The notes under the pieces are model-generated. The model did not search any database. It worked only from the letters and a program-made list of their open reading frames with translations, and was not told the origin of the DNA. Below are positions 51,130 to 62,300 of a stretch of 64,000 bases of DNA, piece by piece. The stretch comes from Casuarius casuarius (lineage: Eukaryota; Chordata; Aves; Casuariiformes; Casuariidae): positions 6,012,580-6,076,579 of the forward strand of contig PTFA01000024.1 of the NCBI GenBank assembly GCA_003342895.1. Reading direction: 5' to 3'. Both the position numbers and the translations under genes were made by a program. Position 1 is the stretch's first letter. The number at the start of each line of letters is the position of its first letter.

Positions 51130-53765
51130 AGACAGGGAGGTTACCTCTCATCTCTCATCCAGTTATGGATGTTGGGAAGTATGAGGGCAAAGGAACGCAG
51201 AAAGTGGCCAGGCTCACGTGCTGCCTGCCACCACAGGAGACAAATGCTTGGCTAGATGCCACCACTATGGCCTCTGAGGGCATGTCTTACTTTCTTAAAT
51301 AACTTGGGAGCCAGTATACCTGGATCCTGGAAGTTGGGCAAGCTGAAAGCTATTTCCCAGAGAGAGCCAGCAACTGCAGGCCTGATTTTGACATTGCCAC
51401 CTACACCAGTTTCCCCCTGGCATGACACATACTGTCTTTCTGATACCAATTTTATGCTGTGTGGTGAACTGGCACTGGGAACTGCACTGGCACATTTGCA
51501 AAGTGGTGGCTGGGGTTTAGCCTACACAACGCATTCATACCTACATGAGTCATGAAACTAAATTCTTAAAAGCAGTCTTAAAAACTGTCCTTTTAATTTT
51601 AACCCTATATGTGTCCTCGTGCACAGATGCATTCACTTTTACAATAGATTCTTTGATCAGAAGAAGAGCATGTAAGATCAAGACAAAGTTATTCAGTATG
51701 TATCTTAAGTCCGATAACAGTGTCTTTTTTGGATTGCACCATCACTTGTGAGTCCCAGTTAGGTCCCTCTCCTATAAAAGACTATATAAAGACTATGCAA
51801 AGACAGCACAACATGACCACACATGCCTTATGGTGTATTATCAAAGCAACTGTTTTTGCCACTACTGCCATCAGTAAAGTGAACCTACATGCAGAAATGG
51901 TGGGAAATTGTAAGACAAAATCCTATTTTAGATCAGCATATTATAGCTATCTAGTAACTAGTTAACTGAAAAAGATTTTGAGCCACCGCTTATTATTCCT
52001 ATCACAATCAAATGGATTCTGTAGCGCAATCTAAAGCCTAAGTTCCTTCCTACCCACCTCTTACTCCTGTTTTTAAAGTCATATCATCTTGCAGTGATGC
52101 CCTACCTTCTTGCTGTTTCTCCTGAGCTGACTTCGTATGTGCTAGGCATGTCCCTTCTCTGCTTTCTCCTATACTGGCTGCAACTGTATCACAAAAGAAA
52201 TATCAAGTTAGCAGAGCAAAAGGAAATACGCAGAAAAGGTCATAAATGCAATTTCTCGTATTACTGAGTTAAATGCTCTTTTTCCTATTTTTTCTCACTC
52301 TTTCAAACTGTGTGAATTCCCAAAGTAATCAGCCAGCTTTTCACTCCAACACACTTTCCTCTGCAGCCCAGGATAAAGCTTCTTCCTCAGTTTGCTTTAC
52401 CTTCCTATCCACGCCACAAAGATATTGTAATGATTAGTTAGTGTTCTTTCAGAATTTAGGCACCGTGACAAACCCTGTAAATACTGAATAAAATTAATTT
52501 AAAAGATGTAAAAGCTAGCAGTTGCTTTAAATAGTTTTACTGCCAGTACCTTTGGCATGAAGCAGGATACAGTTGGTAGAGAACAACAGGGAATACCCTT
52601 GCAAACAGTCACTCAGCCTCCTTTATTGGCCCTGTTTTTCAGAGGCGTAGGCAAAAGGGGGATAATTTGTCGATACCATGCTCCATTCCTTCAGCATACT
52701 CTATAGCTTGGACCTCACTCATGTAACAGATTCAAGTTAGACCTTCACCACACTGCAAATGAAGCTGGAAATGCCAAGCACTGTTTCATCTCTGCCTTTA
52801 CAGAATAAAAGTGAGTGGGGACTTGGGAGAAAAGACTTTCTGTTGTTCTGATAAACATTTGAGATTATCTGGAAATCCTGAACTGATACCAGTAGAGTTA
52901 AAATTACCAGAGCTGAACAAAAGCCCAAGCAAGACCTCCACAGCTGAATCTCTCCAATACTATTCATTTAAATCATTGCAAGCAAAAGGATATTAAAAAT
53001 TTGAACAGATTGTTGTTTTCAGCAGAGCGGAGTAACTAGGTTTTGGTCCTGCAGCTAAATCTACAAGGACATTAATGGGATATCTGCCCTAGAAATCTAA
53101 CCCTGGATCAGGTCTGAGAGCAGAATTTGACCTTTTGTATCAAATGCTCTTCCTCTGGCCATCTTGAATTTTGTAGATTTGCTATTTAAATATAAAACCA
53201 CAATCTTTTTCCATTTAGATGTTGCATTGAGAGGTGGTGTCCTTTAATCATGACATTATGCCACTTGTTGGTTATAACACTTATCTTTTATCTGCAAAGT
53301 AAACAGTTAAAAAAGATAAATCTACTCTTTGATAGCTTTGTAGCTTAGGATAGAAGATACTGAAGTCTCTTCAGGTTATTCTTTTAGCAGTTCCTGAATT
53401 TTCTTAAACTTGGAATGATTACTGTAAAGATTTTTTCTGGATATTTTATAAGATATTTAAAAAGAGAGGTGTTAGCATATATAATATTCAAGTATATATT
53501 CTTTGCTCTGCTTGCCTGATAGGATCTTGTGGATAGGTAACAAATACAGAGATCAAAAGCTGACAATAAAGATGACAATATTTGTAGTTCAGAGACACAC
53601 AGAGCTCCTTTTCAGAATCAATCTTCTGCATATTAAGTGCTCTGACAACACACATTAAAACACGAGTGTGCTCTCAAAAGAGCCCAGTCTCACAATAAAG
53701 TACTAAAAATATTAAATGCTTATATGTTTATATACATATGCTTAAAAATATTATATGGTTATATG
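51130..53765. other. Intergenic, AT-rich, no gene seen
   Basis: Open frames are 99 codons or fewer and unrecognised. No RNA gene, repeat family or island is visible; 53050-53135 may contain a very old repeat fragment. Confidence 0.55.
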
Positions 53766-53769
53766 CTAC

Positions 53770-53790
53770 TGACACAAGAGGGCAGCATGC
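53770..53790 (+). promoter_or_regulatory. CTCF-like core motif (plus strand)
   Basis: CACAAGAGGGCAG at 53773-53785 fits the CTCF core AG-R-K-GGC-R-S, with mismatches only in the 5' flank. It shares 12 bases with the motif near 13.88 kb but points the opposite way. Confidence 0.25.
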
Positions 53791-54164
53791 AGGAGTGTAA
53801 TGGGAAAAATCCCTTACCGCAGGATATCATTGAGTATCAGTTTTATAGTTCAATTCTGCTTATTGCTCGTAGCAAAAGTCATACAAACTGGCAGAGTAAT
53901 TTAATGTGTGAATATCAGATGGACGACATTTTACAGCTACCATACTGAGAGAAAACATTTTTTTAATTTCCACCCATAATTGTGTTCCTTTGAAGTCTGT
54001 GCCTGCCGGTATTTTTCAGCTGTGCCCAGATACATGATATGCTTTGCTACGACAGTCATCAGTACGTATTTTGGGAGGCTGGCCTGGCGTGGGGAATCCA
54101 TGTAGGAGAAGGGAAACACTTTATGAAGCAAAGAAGGCAAAAGTCCGGTTGTCTAGCTAGAAAT

Positions 54165-54235
54165 CACAGCGGCGGATCCGTCTGAGGCGGCAGGCGATGG
54201 CCGGCCTCGGTCCTCCCTGCGCGGGGATCTAAAGC
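54165..54235. promoter_or_regulatory. Isolated CpG cluster 2 kb upstream of FBP1
   Basis: Roughly nine or ten CpG dinucleotides occur in about 65 bases (GCGGCGGATCCG through CTGCGCGGGG), in otherwise CpG-poor surroundings. It could be an alternative FBP1 promoter or upstream first exon, an enhancer, or a GC-rich relic. No splice site or transcript evidence is visible. Confidence 0.35.
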
Positions 54236-55589
54236 AGCCTTTCCCACACGGATGCGCTCCTTCAGGATAAAAGGGCCTTTGGGGAAGGCTTGAATTCCCA
54301 CTGTCTTTTTGCCTGTCATTTGAAGCTCCCAGAGGCAGCCTTTGTAGTAAAATACCTGGGGATTGTATCTTCAGCACGTGTCTTTGTTTCCATAATCATC
54401 AGGCTATAGGGATTTTGCATACAGGGAGAAAAGCTGTTTTCAAAAACGTGTGTTTTGGATGCTTACAGTTCTGAATAACTGTGTACTGTCTCCAGTTGAA
54501 TGTCATCGGTTCGCAAACAATGTTGTGTTTTCTTCTGTGCAGAAGCAAAATGTTTCAGCAATGTTTAATCAGCCAGCACCGACCTTTCTTCCCCAACGCC
54601 CGCACGTTTGTTTTCAATAAATGTTTAACTACCGCTTTCTAAGGGGACATGTTCACAACACGTGGGACTTACTTCTGAGCCTACACTGCTTTTAATGTTA
54701 CCACATGGCATGGCTGCCGTAGGGTTGCATATGCGTTTTAGGTTCAAAACTCCTCCTGTATTCCCAGGGTCTGGTGACGCTTTGGGCAGGGGAAGTAAAT
54801 CTCCAGGAAAGCTGCCTCCTTTTTCGTTTTGCTTCAGTTATCTCTCTGTATTCTCCCACGATATGTGAAAATACTGGCCATTATTTGGGCCTGGCTTCCA
54901 TGGTGTGAGGGGAAGGGGTAAAAGTCTTGCCCCCTTCACCTCACCCACCCCGAAAGGGCAAAGGTTTCAGCTCAGAAACTGGGGGGAATATGCAGAGTAC
55001 TGGGGGTGAGAGACGCTCTTTCTCTTCAGGCAAAGATACCGTAAAAAACTTAGGTCGCAATTCTTTTGCACTGACCTTGACTGTTTTATCCTGAAGCACA
55101 GACTTTTCTGCAGGTTACTGATGTATTATACAGGGTCCTGACAAAAAAGGTAAATTGTCCCAAATCAGTGCTTCTTTTGTTACCGTGGGTCATACGCTGC
55201 TAGGCTCTTCTGTCCTGTCTGGTTTCAGTGCACTCATCCAAACTTTTATGGGATGTCTGCTGTTATCTTTCTCTACTATTCTGATTGATGTAGCTGCCAT
55301 GGACTGTTGGAAAGCATTATTTAACCTTAAAGAAAGAGCTAATATTAATCTTTGGTAAATTTTCCCAAATCCACCTCCCTCTCCAGGAACTCTTTTGGAA
55401 TGCTGGCCTAATAACTACTTACCAAAGACCAAAATATCCTGTCGTGGAGAGCATTACAGCTACTTACAACTAACATTTTGAGGACTGAGTGTACTTCTGG
55501 GCATCCCTGAATTGGGCCAAGAAGGCCTTTACACATACCTCTGACATAAGCAATGTGTGGACATACAGTGTGTGTCTGCAAAGAGGTGC

Positions 55590-55607
55590 TTTTTTTTTTT
55601 TTTTTTT
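55590..55607. repeat. poly-T run (18 T)
   Basis: Homopolymer of 18 T about 590 bases upstream of the FBP1 start codon. Confidence 0.85.
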
Positions 55608-55689
55608 AAGATTTTTGCCCTGTGTTTGGCACTACCTGGAACAATTTCAGTCTGCTGTTTGGATTTGGGGATTTGAGACTGGGCTTACC

Positions 55690-56193
55690 CAACTCATTGA
55701 CGTATCCTGCCAAAAAGAAATCAAAATGTCGTGGGTTTGTCTCCTTAAATAGTGCAGACATAAAATGATGGGTGATACGGTAAATCTACATGGCAACAAA
55801 AGGATAATCCACAACCGTATTTGTATTTTTCAAATTACTGCGTGCGGGGGTGTAGCTGGGATCGGAGGCGGAGAGACCTTGTTTTCTGCTGTACGTCAGA
55901 AGTTCCGGTTTAGAGACCCGTTCGGGTCTGGCAACACCCAGGTTTTCAAGGGGGTGCATCGCACTGCACTGAGACGTGCCTCGATTTTTTGGGGTCAAAC
56001 GGCAGCAACGGCGCTTGCCGCCGCCCGCAGAGCCCGGGGGCGGGGCCAGCCCGGATGCCCCGCCCCTGCCCGCCCAAGCCCCGCCCCCCGCCCGGGCTAG
56101 CGGCGGCAGCGGCGGCAGCGGGGCCACTCGTCCCGCGGCGGCGGTAGCGGCACCACCAGCAGCGGCACCGGCACCGGCACCAGCACCGGCACC
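55690..56193 (+). promoter_or_regulatory. FBP1: FBP1 promoter region, CpG island and 5' UTR
   Basis: GC content and CpG density rise sharply from about 55960 and stay high to about 56400. GC boxes (GGGGGCGGGGCC and several CCCCGCCC) cluster at 56036-56092, which places the core promoter there; no TATA box is seen. Two TGACGTA half-palindromes occur further up: plus strand at 55698-55704 and minus strand at 55892-55898, the second next to an ETS-like TTCCGG. The 5' UTR has CGG/CAG-type triplet runs and ends in five GGCACC-type hexamers (56164-56193) that run straight into the ATG. The start context GGCACCATGG is an ideal Kozak site. Confidence 0.7.
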
Positions 56194-56363
56194 ATGGCGG
56201 ACCGCTCCGCCTTCGACACCGACGTGATCACCATGACCCGCTTCGTGATGGAGGAAGGGCGGCGCGCCAAGGGCACCGGCGAGTTCACGCAGCTGCTCAA
56301 CTCGCTGTGCACCGCCGTCAAGGCCATCTCCAGCGCCGTGCGCAAGGCCGGCATCGCCCACCT
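56194..56363 (+). CDS. FBP1: FBP1 exon 1 coding part (residues 1-57)
   Basis: It starts at ATGG in a perfect Kozak context and reads [20 protein letters not shown] at the N-terminus. The AMP-binding segment GTGEFT occupies residues 27-32, and the exon ends in KAGIAHL. It closes after two bases of the Leu57 codon at a GTGAGT donor. Phe31 replaces the Leu of the human enzyme inside the AMP site, a conservative but notable change. The antisense 191-codon frame across this exon is a GC-rich shadow. Confidence 0.95.
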
Positions 56364-59300
56364 GTGAGTGCCGCCGGGGTCTCCCGCCCCACGACCCCTC
56401 CGTCCCCCCTTTAATCAGATTTAGTGGGTTTTTTCTCCTTTTCTCACATAGCGTCCTAGCAACCTGAGTTTTCCTGTGGCAGCCTGGAAGTCTCCGGCTT
56501 TTAGAAACGGTGCCTGCAAGGAGCAGCGGTGCCTGCAGTCAGCCAGGCAGGGCTGGTACCCTACCCAGGGCGAGTGCTCTGGAGGCAGGAAAGTGGGAGG
56601 AAAGGATTTCAGAAGATTTCAGAAGGAAATGAGAGCTCTTGAGATGTTAAATAACCAAAACCGGTCTAGGGCAACTGATTCCCCCGAGTATTTTGCGTGC
56701 TGTTGATAAGCCACCCAGTATGCTGATCAGGGCTTTAGACGTGAGCTGCTTCATTACTTAATGAAAAGTGTAATGGAAAGAAAATGAATTTGCCTCTGCA
56801 GACCATGCAGTGGAAAATACATTAAGCAACATGCCTCTAGGAATACAGAGTACCACTTACTACAAAATGTGTCCTTAGTATCAGAGAGCTGCGATATTTG
56901 GTGACTGAAGTCTGCAAAACAAAGGCAATTGCAGAAGCAAAGGAAAACGTCTCGCTTTATCACTATTTAAGAGATCTTTCACTGTCTTGACTTCAAATCT
57001 CATCTGATACGCTTGGGACAATTTTACAGTCACTACATGCCAGCCCCTTCTTGTGCCTTTCGTGCTCCCCGGCCATCAGCGTGGAGCGTTGTTGGGCCCC
57101 CTTTGGGGTTGCCCCGCGGCCCAGCCATGAGGACGCTGAGGAGCTGGGCCGCTGCCACCACCATCATCCCTTGTGATGCGCAAGGCCCTGTGCAAGGTGC
57201 CACCTGCCCCCAATGCCCCCCGCAGGCCAGGCACCAAATCTGGCCGTGTGGGGGTTGCTGTTAGGCCAAGGACTCAGGCCTCCACTCCAAAGTGCAGTAT
57301 TTAAAGTACAACATTTTCTAAAACATTGCAGAAAAATGCTGAAGCCATCACAGCAGAGAGAGAGAATTCTGCAGGGTCTTTCACTTTTCCTCATGCATTA
57401 AGTTGAACAAATGCAGTACGTTCCTAAAGTAGCATGGTTAGCTGCACTACAAAAAAAAAAAAAAAAAAAAGAAGGGAAAAGAAAAAGAAATACCAACATT
57501 CAGTTTAATCAACATATCGCAGGTAAACTTAAGTATGGAAGAGCCATCTGTGTGTCTGTGCAGAGCTAGGTATGGCTTTTCTCTTTTATGACATAATCCA
57601 TAACCCAAATTTCCTTCATGTTTGTTTCGTATGCTTTCAAAGTTGCCAATCGCAAGCTCTCCTGCAACTTCCTCATGCTGGATGTTTGATTGTGACCAGC
57701 CAGCAGGAAACCAGATAGCTGATTTCATTTCTGTTCGGCATTTGCATTTCTCAGTCCTACTCCGAAAGAAACAGTTACAACTTAAAATCAAAACTAAAAA
57801 CATAACAGCACAAAAATGTTGATTTAACCTCTGACCAAAGTGTTTGTACAGATATTTGTACAGGGTATTGCTAACCAAGAGCAAATTACATAGAAAAGTT
57901 ACAGTGTAACTAATATAATCAGAATCACTGTTACTTTTTAAATATAAACTTTCTAGTGAGGTCCTAGCTTTTAAAGCATTTATGATATGGCAGCCTAGGT
58001 TCTAGGGGCAATATTTGGGTCTCATAGTTAACAGCTAATTTAAAGTATCGTTATAATTCAGTCTTCGTAGCCTGCTCTGGCTATGCTTGCCCGTAGTTTA
58101 GGGACTGTTTAAATGTGGTTCCTTTTTTTGCGTTCCTCGTGTTCAGTGTATTCCTGTCTCACTACCACAGCTGGTGTTAGCAGGTCTCAGCAAGAACCCA
58201 TCAGCTGGTAAATAAAGTGGGCTTAAAGAGCCGAGATATCATCCAAAGAGCTGTTTGCTTTACAAGCTGTTTTGCAAGCACAAGCTTGCCAGAAGTGGGG
58301 AGCTTTGGGAGGTGAAGCACCCCTTTTTTACAAAATGCCCTCTCTTTCCCGTGCTTTAGCTATGGAATTGCTGGTTCTACCAATGTGACAGGAGACCAAG
58401 TAAAGAAGCTGGACATCCTCTCCAATGATCTGGTGATTAATATGCTCAAGTCATCCTTCAGCACGTGTGTTATCGTGTCAGAAGAAAACAAAGATGCCCT
58501 TATAGTAGAAGCCGAAAAAAGGGTTAGTAGCTTTAAAAACCTCTCAGGACCTGATTTCAAATCAGCCTTTACAGATTTATCTCTTCATATGTAAGAAATG
58601 AAAATGGAGCCAAAGATTTCAGACATAACCTGTATTTATCTGAGTATTGGCAAACACAAGTATTTTCTTGTGTGCTCCTCTCTCTCAGCAGTTGTCCTTT
58701 CTATTATTTCTGCTCCCCAGACTGCTCTATTGACTTTTTAAAAAAATCTTCTCTAGAATTCGTCTCCGCCCGCCTTTTTTTTGCTCCCCTCTCCTTCATC
58801 TCGTTGTTGGGGAAACTTATTTCATGCCTATTCCTGCTGGTCCCTGGAACTATGCTCTGAGTTAATTAAGCCCTTCTGTGAAGTTTTGCTTAGCTTTGTC
58901 AGGAGATCAAATACTGTTTTCTTTGTGGATCAAATACTGAATTCTTGATTGTTTTAGATCTGAACAAAGTTGATTTTAGAGCCTCAAAGATCATTGAGGC
59001 TCAGTGTTAATTATTATTATTTTTTAAGTACTAATTGTGAGCTAATATGGTGGTTTTATCAGAACACTACCCATAATGATAGCAGTATAAAGTGTTGCTG
59101 GGCTTGAGTAAGTTTCTGGCACATAGGATAAAATCAAATAAAAAGCAAATAAACAAACACTATTGTTACACATAATTATGAAAATGGTTGTGGATAAAAT
59201 AACGATTTATCAATGGTGAAGGGGAAAATAGGCTATTTGAAAGGTACAGTATGTTCAGCTATTTTCCCTGTATTGGCAATTTCCTATATCGATTGGAATC

Positions 59301-62300
59301 CTTAATATAGCAACAGGCAGGGACCGTTCTTTTCAAAAACAAACAAGCAAACAATAAACTGGGAAAAGATTATTGTAAGACCACAAACTGGCAAAGATCA
59401 TCTCTGAGCACCTGTTCATTTCTGAGCACAGGCTTTCATTAGGTGTTTAGAGTGGAATGTGCAGTAAAGTGCAATGTATAGTGTGTGAATGTCAGGTGTT
59501 AAGGCTACTTTGTAATATATTTAATTTTAGATCTAAACAAAAAAGACTGATCTCCTTAATTTGTCTTTTCTTTCCTTGTAATTTAGAAGGCAGTTTTATT
59601 AGGGATGAGAAAACGTAGCTCAAATAGTAGATGTTGTAGGATGTCTATCAAATTGGCTCAACATTAATTTAATATATAAAAGTAAACTAATCATTAGAGA
59701 TTCTTTTTCTAAAATGATATAGCAAAACTTCAGCTTTCCTACATCATCATCTATAACTTTAGCTAAAGATTTCCCAGCTCCTTCTGTGACAGAAATTCAT
59801 GCGTTTGGCCAAGAAATTTCAAACATTAGAGTTCAATTTCCTCACAAATTGTAATAGTGTCTTAGTTTATATTGATTTGAAATTGTCTGAGAAGCTTTAA
59901 CAACTTAAATATTTTTATTTGGTGTAGGTAGGTAAATAATGCTGCTCATCCAGTTGTTTCCTATTTTGCATTTTCCAGGGTAAATACATAGTCTGCATAG
60001 ACCCTCTAGATGGCTCATCTAACATTGACTGCCTTGTTTCCATTGGGACCATCTTTGGCATCTACAGAAAGGTACAACACTTTCATGTAGGACAGGAAAT
60101 ATTATCATTTTTCATACTTATGCAGCTCTTGATGAAATATAATTCCATATGAAAATTTAATAAACTACAACTAAGCTTGTTCCTGAAGGAAGTTTTCATG
60201 ACCAACTTTGAATTTGGTCTCCTATTACACAGATATTTGTATAAAGCGTTTGTGAGGGGTAAACATTACTCTTAGAAGGTGAGAAACCTATGTGTATGTG
60301 CAAGCCTAGCTGATATTTAATTAGCCAGTAAAGGAATTTCCCCTTACAAACAAAACAGGTCTTAGATTTAATGAATAATTATGTTGAGACAAAATACCAA
60401 GTGATTGTTATTTACTTGAGGAATGTGCTTTCTGTTTTTTTGTGTTCATCTGTATTAATGGTCTTTTCAGCCTGAGGGTAGCCTTCAAATATAGACCAGA
60501 GCTGAAACATGGCATGTGCCATGTAATTCACTCTAAAAGGCAGAAACCTTGTCTGAAGGAGCTTGAAATACAGGATTTACATGTTAAAAGATGGGGGAAA
60601 AGTATGTCAGCTAAAACACACCCAACTGTCCATTTTAATCATCTCTTGTATGTTGTGATGCGACTAAAAGTAACTTCATTTTTACACGAAGCAAAAGAAA
60701 ACAAAAAAAATCTATGTACTTTTCATCAGCTGTAAACTCCATGAGTCATGTTTCATTGTTTGCTTTTCAAGTCTGCCTCAGTGTTTTGCTTTGAGTTGTG
60801 TTCATCATCACCTACAAGGAGGTACACAGCTCTACACTATCTCCTGACTCCTTTCCTGCTTCCCGCATTCCAGCTGGGCTTATATAAGAACAGTTCCAGA
60901 TCAATGTATTTATCTCCTCCATATAANTTGTATTAGCACGTCCTGTAGGAATCTCGGTTGTGGAGCATGGGATGTTTGTGCCAGCTGTTGCATGGATGTG
61001 GAGTAGGAGACCATCCCTATCTCAAAGAGAGTCCCGTTGTATACTAACTGTAAAAAAGAAGTAAAATTGACTATGATCCTTTCTACTCTAGGTATCCCCT
61101 GATGAGCCTTCTGGGAAAGATGCTTTACAACCTGGGCGTAATCTTGTGGCAGCTGGTTATGCTCTCTATGGGAGTGCCACGATGCTGGTACTGGCTACTT
61201 CTGTTGGAGGTGTCAACTGTTTTATGCTTGATCCGGTAAGAATATCTTTTTTGGGGGGTGGAGATGGGGAGCTATCAAGATGCTGTCTATAAGAACGATT
61301 TGTCCCAAAGAAATGAAACAAAGGAGCAATTTTCAAATCAAGGCTAATGTGGAGAAATGAAATACGTTTAATGCCTATCAAAAGTAGCATCAAGAGGTTT
61401 TTGCATTCTTCCTGACTGCTGCAGTGGGCTTTATGTGTGACTCAACAAAGTGGAGAGAGCCAAGTCAGTGAAGCACTGCAAAACACACTGTGTGTCAAAT
61501 AATGTGATATTTAAAATAAGCTGTTTTCTGCAATGCAGAATGCCCCTTAAGACTTGTCTGTCTCATCTCCTTAATGCTAGGACCTTAATATTGAAGTAAA
61601 CTAGAGAAGCAGAAATATTTAACCATCTTTTATGTCTTCAAATCTCATCATGGTGTGTAAAAGAGTAAGTAAAGCATGTGGATGTGTTTGGCATTCTAGA
61701 TTGCATTGGCTGTAGGAATTTTAAAATAAAAGGCATATTTACCATAACACAAACTCATTTGCTATAGTGACACACTTAAATGTAGTCAGTTAATCAGGGT
61801 GTGCCACCCACCTGCATTGAATTTTTGGAACCTGTCATGATCATATAGCAGGAAATGGAACTTGGTGTTCCCTTTTCAGTAATAGCTTAAGTAGCTGCAT
61901 GTATTTTATCTATATTCATGACATGGATTTGAGCGTGTGTGCATGCTTGTTTGTTTGTTTGTTTTAACACTAACATGTAAATTTACTTCAGTGAGTACTA
62001 AATAGCCCAGCCCTTGGTTATAGGGAATAGTCCTCTGACTTCACATTTCTGGCTTCCAGTTAGGCTAAGCTAAGAGGGACTGGAATTTTTTAATATCTAC
62101 AGCTATTTGGAGAAGTTCAAACTGATGCTTCAACTAACAGTCTTAATTCCTGAACTACTCAGAGCTGTACTTTTATTATTAGTCTAGCAAAGGAGTAGAG
62201 AGCTAAATAAATTTAGTCAACTGCATTTTTTTGGCATAGAATAATAATGTGGAAACGGGAATGGTCGTATGAAGAAGCTTCCATGACCCCAGGATTCATA

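Noticed and set aside
55786..56361. 191-codon open frame antisense to FBP1 exon 1 and promoter
   Set aside because: It runs opposite to a certain FBP1 exon and through the CpG island. Its Gly/Ala/Arg-rich product reflects GC richness and resembles no protein family.
57447..57884. 145-codon minus-strand frame in FBP1 intron 1
   Set aside because: Its C-terminal end is the translated poly-A/T tract (a poly-Phe run), it lies in a confirmed intron, and it has no recognised domain.
58523..58594. Open extension of FBP1 exon 2 by 24 codons
   Set aside because: Homology stops exactly at the GT donor and resumes in exon 3 with GKY, so the extension is intron.
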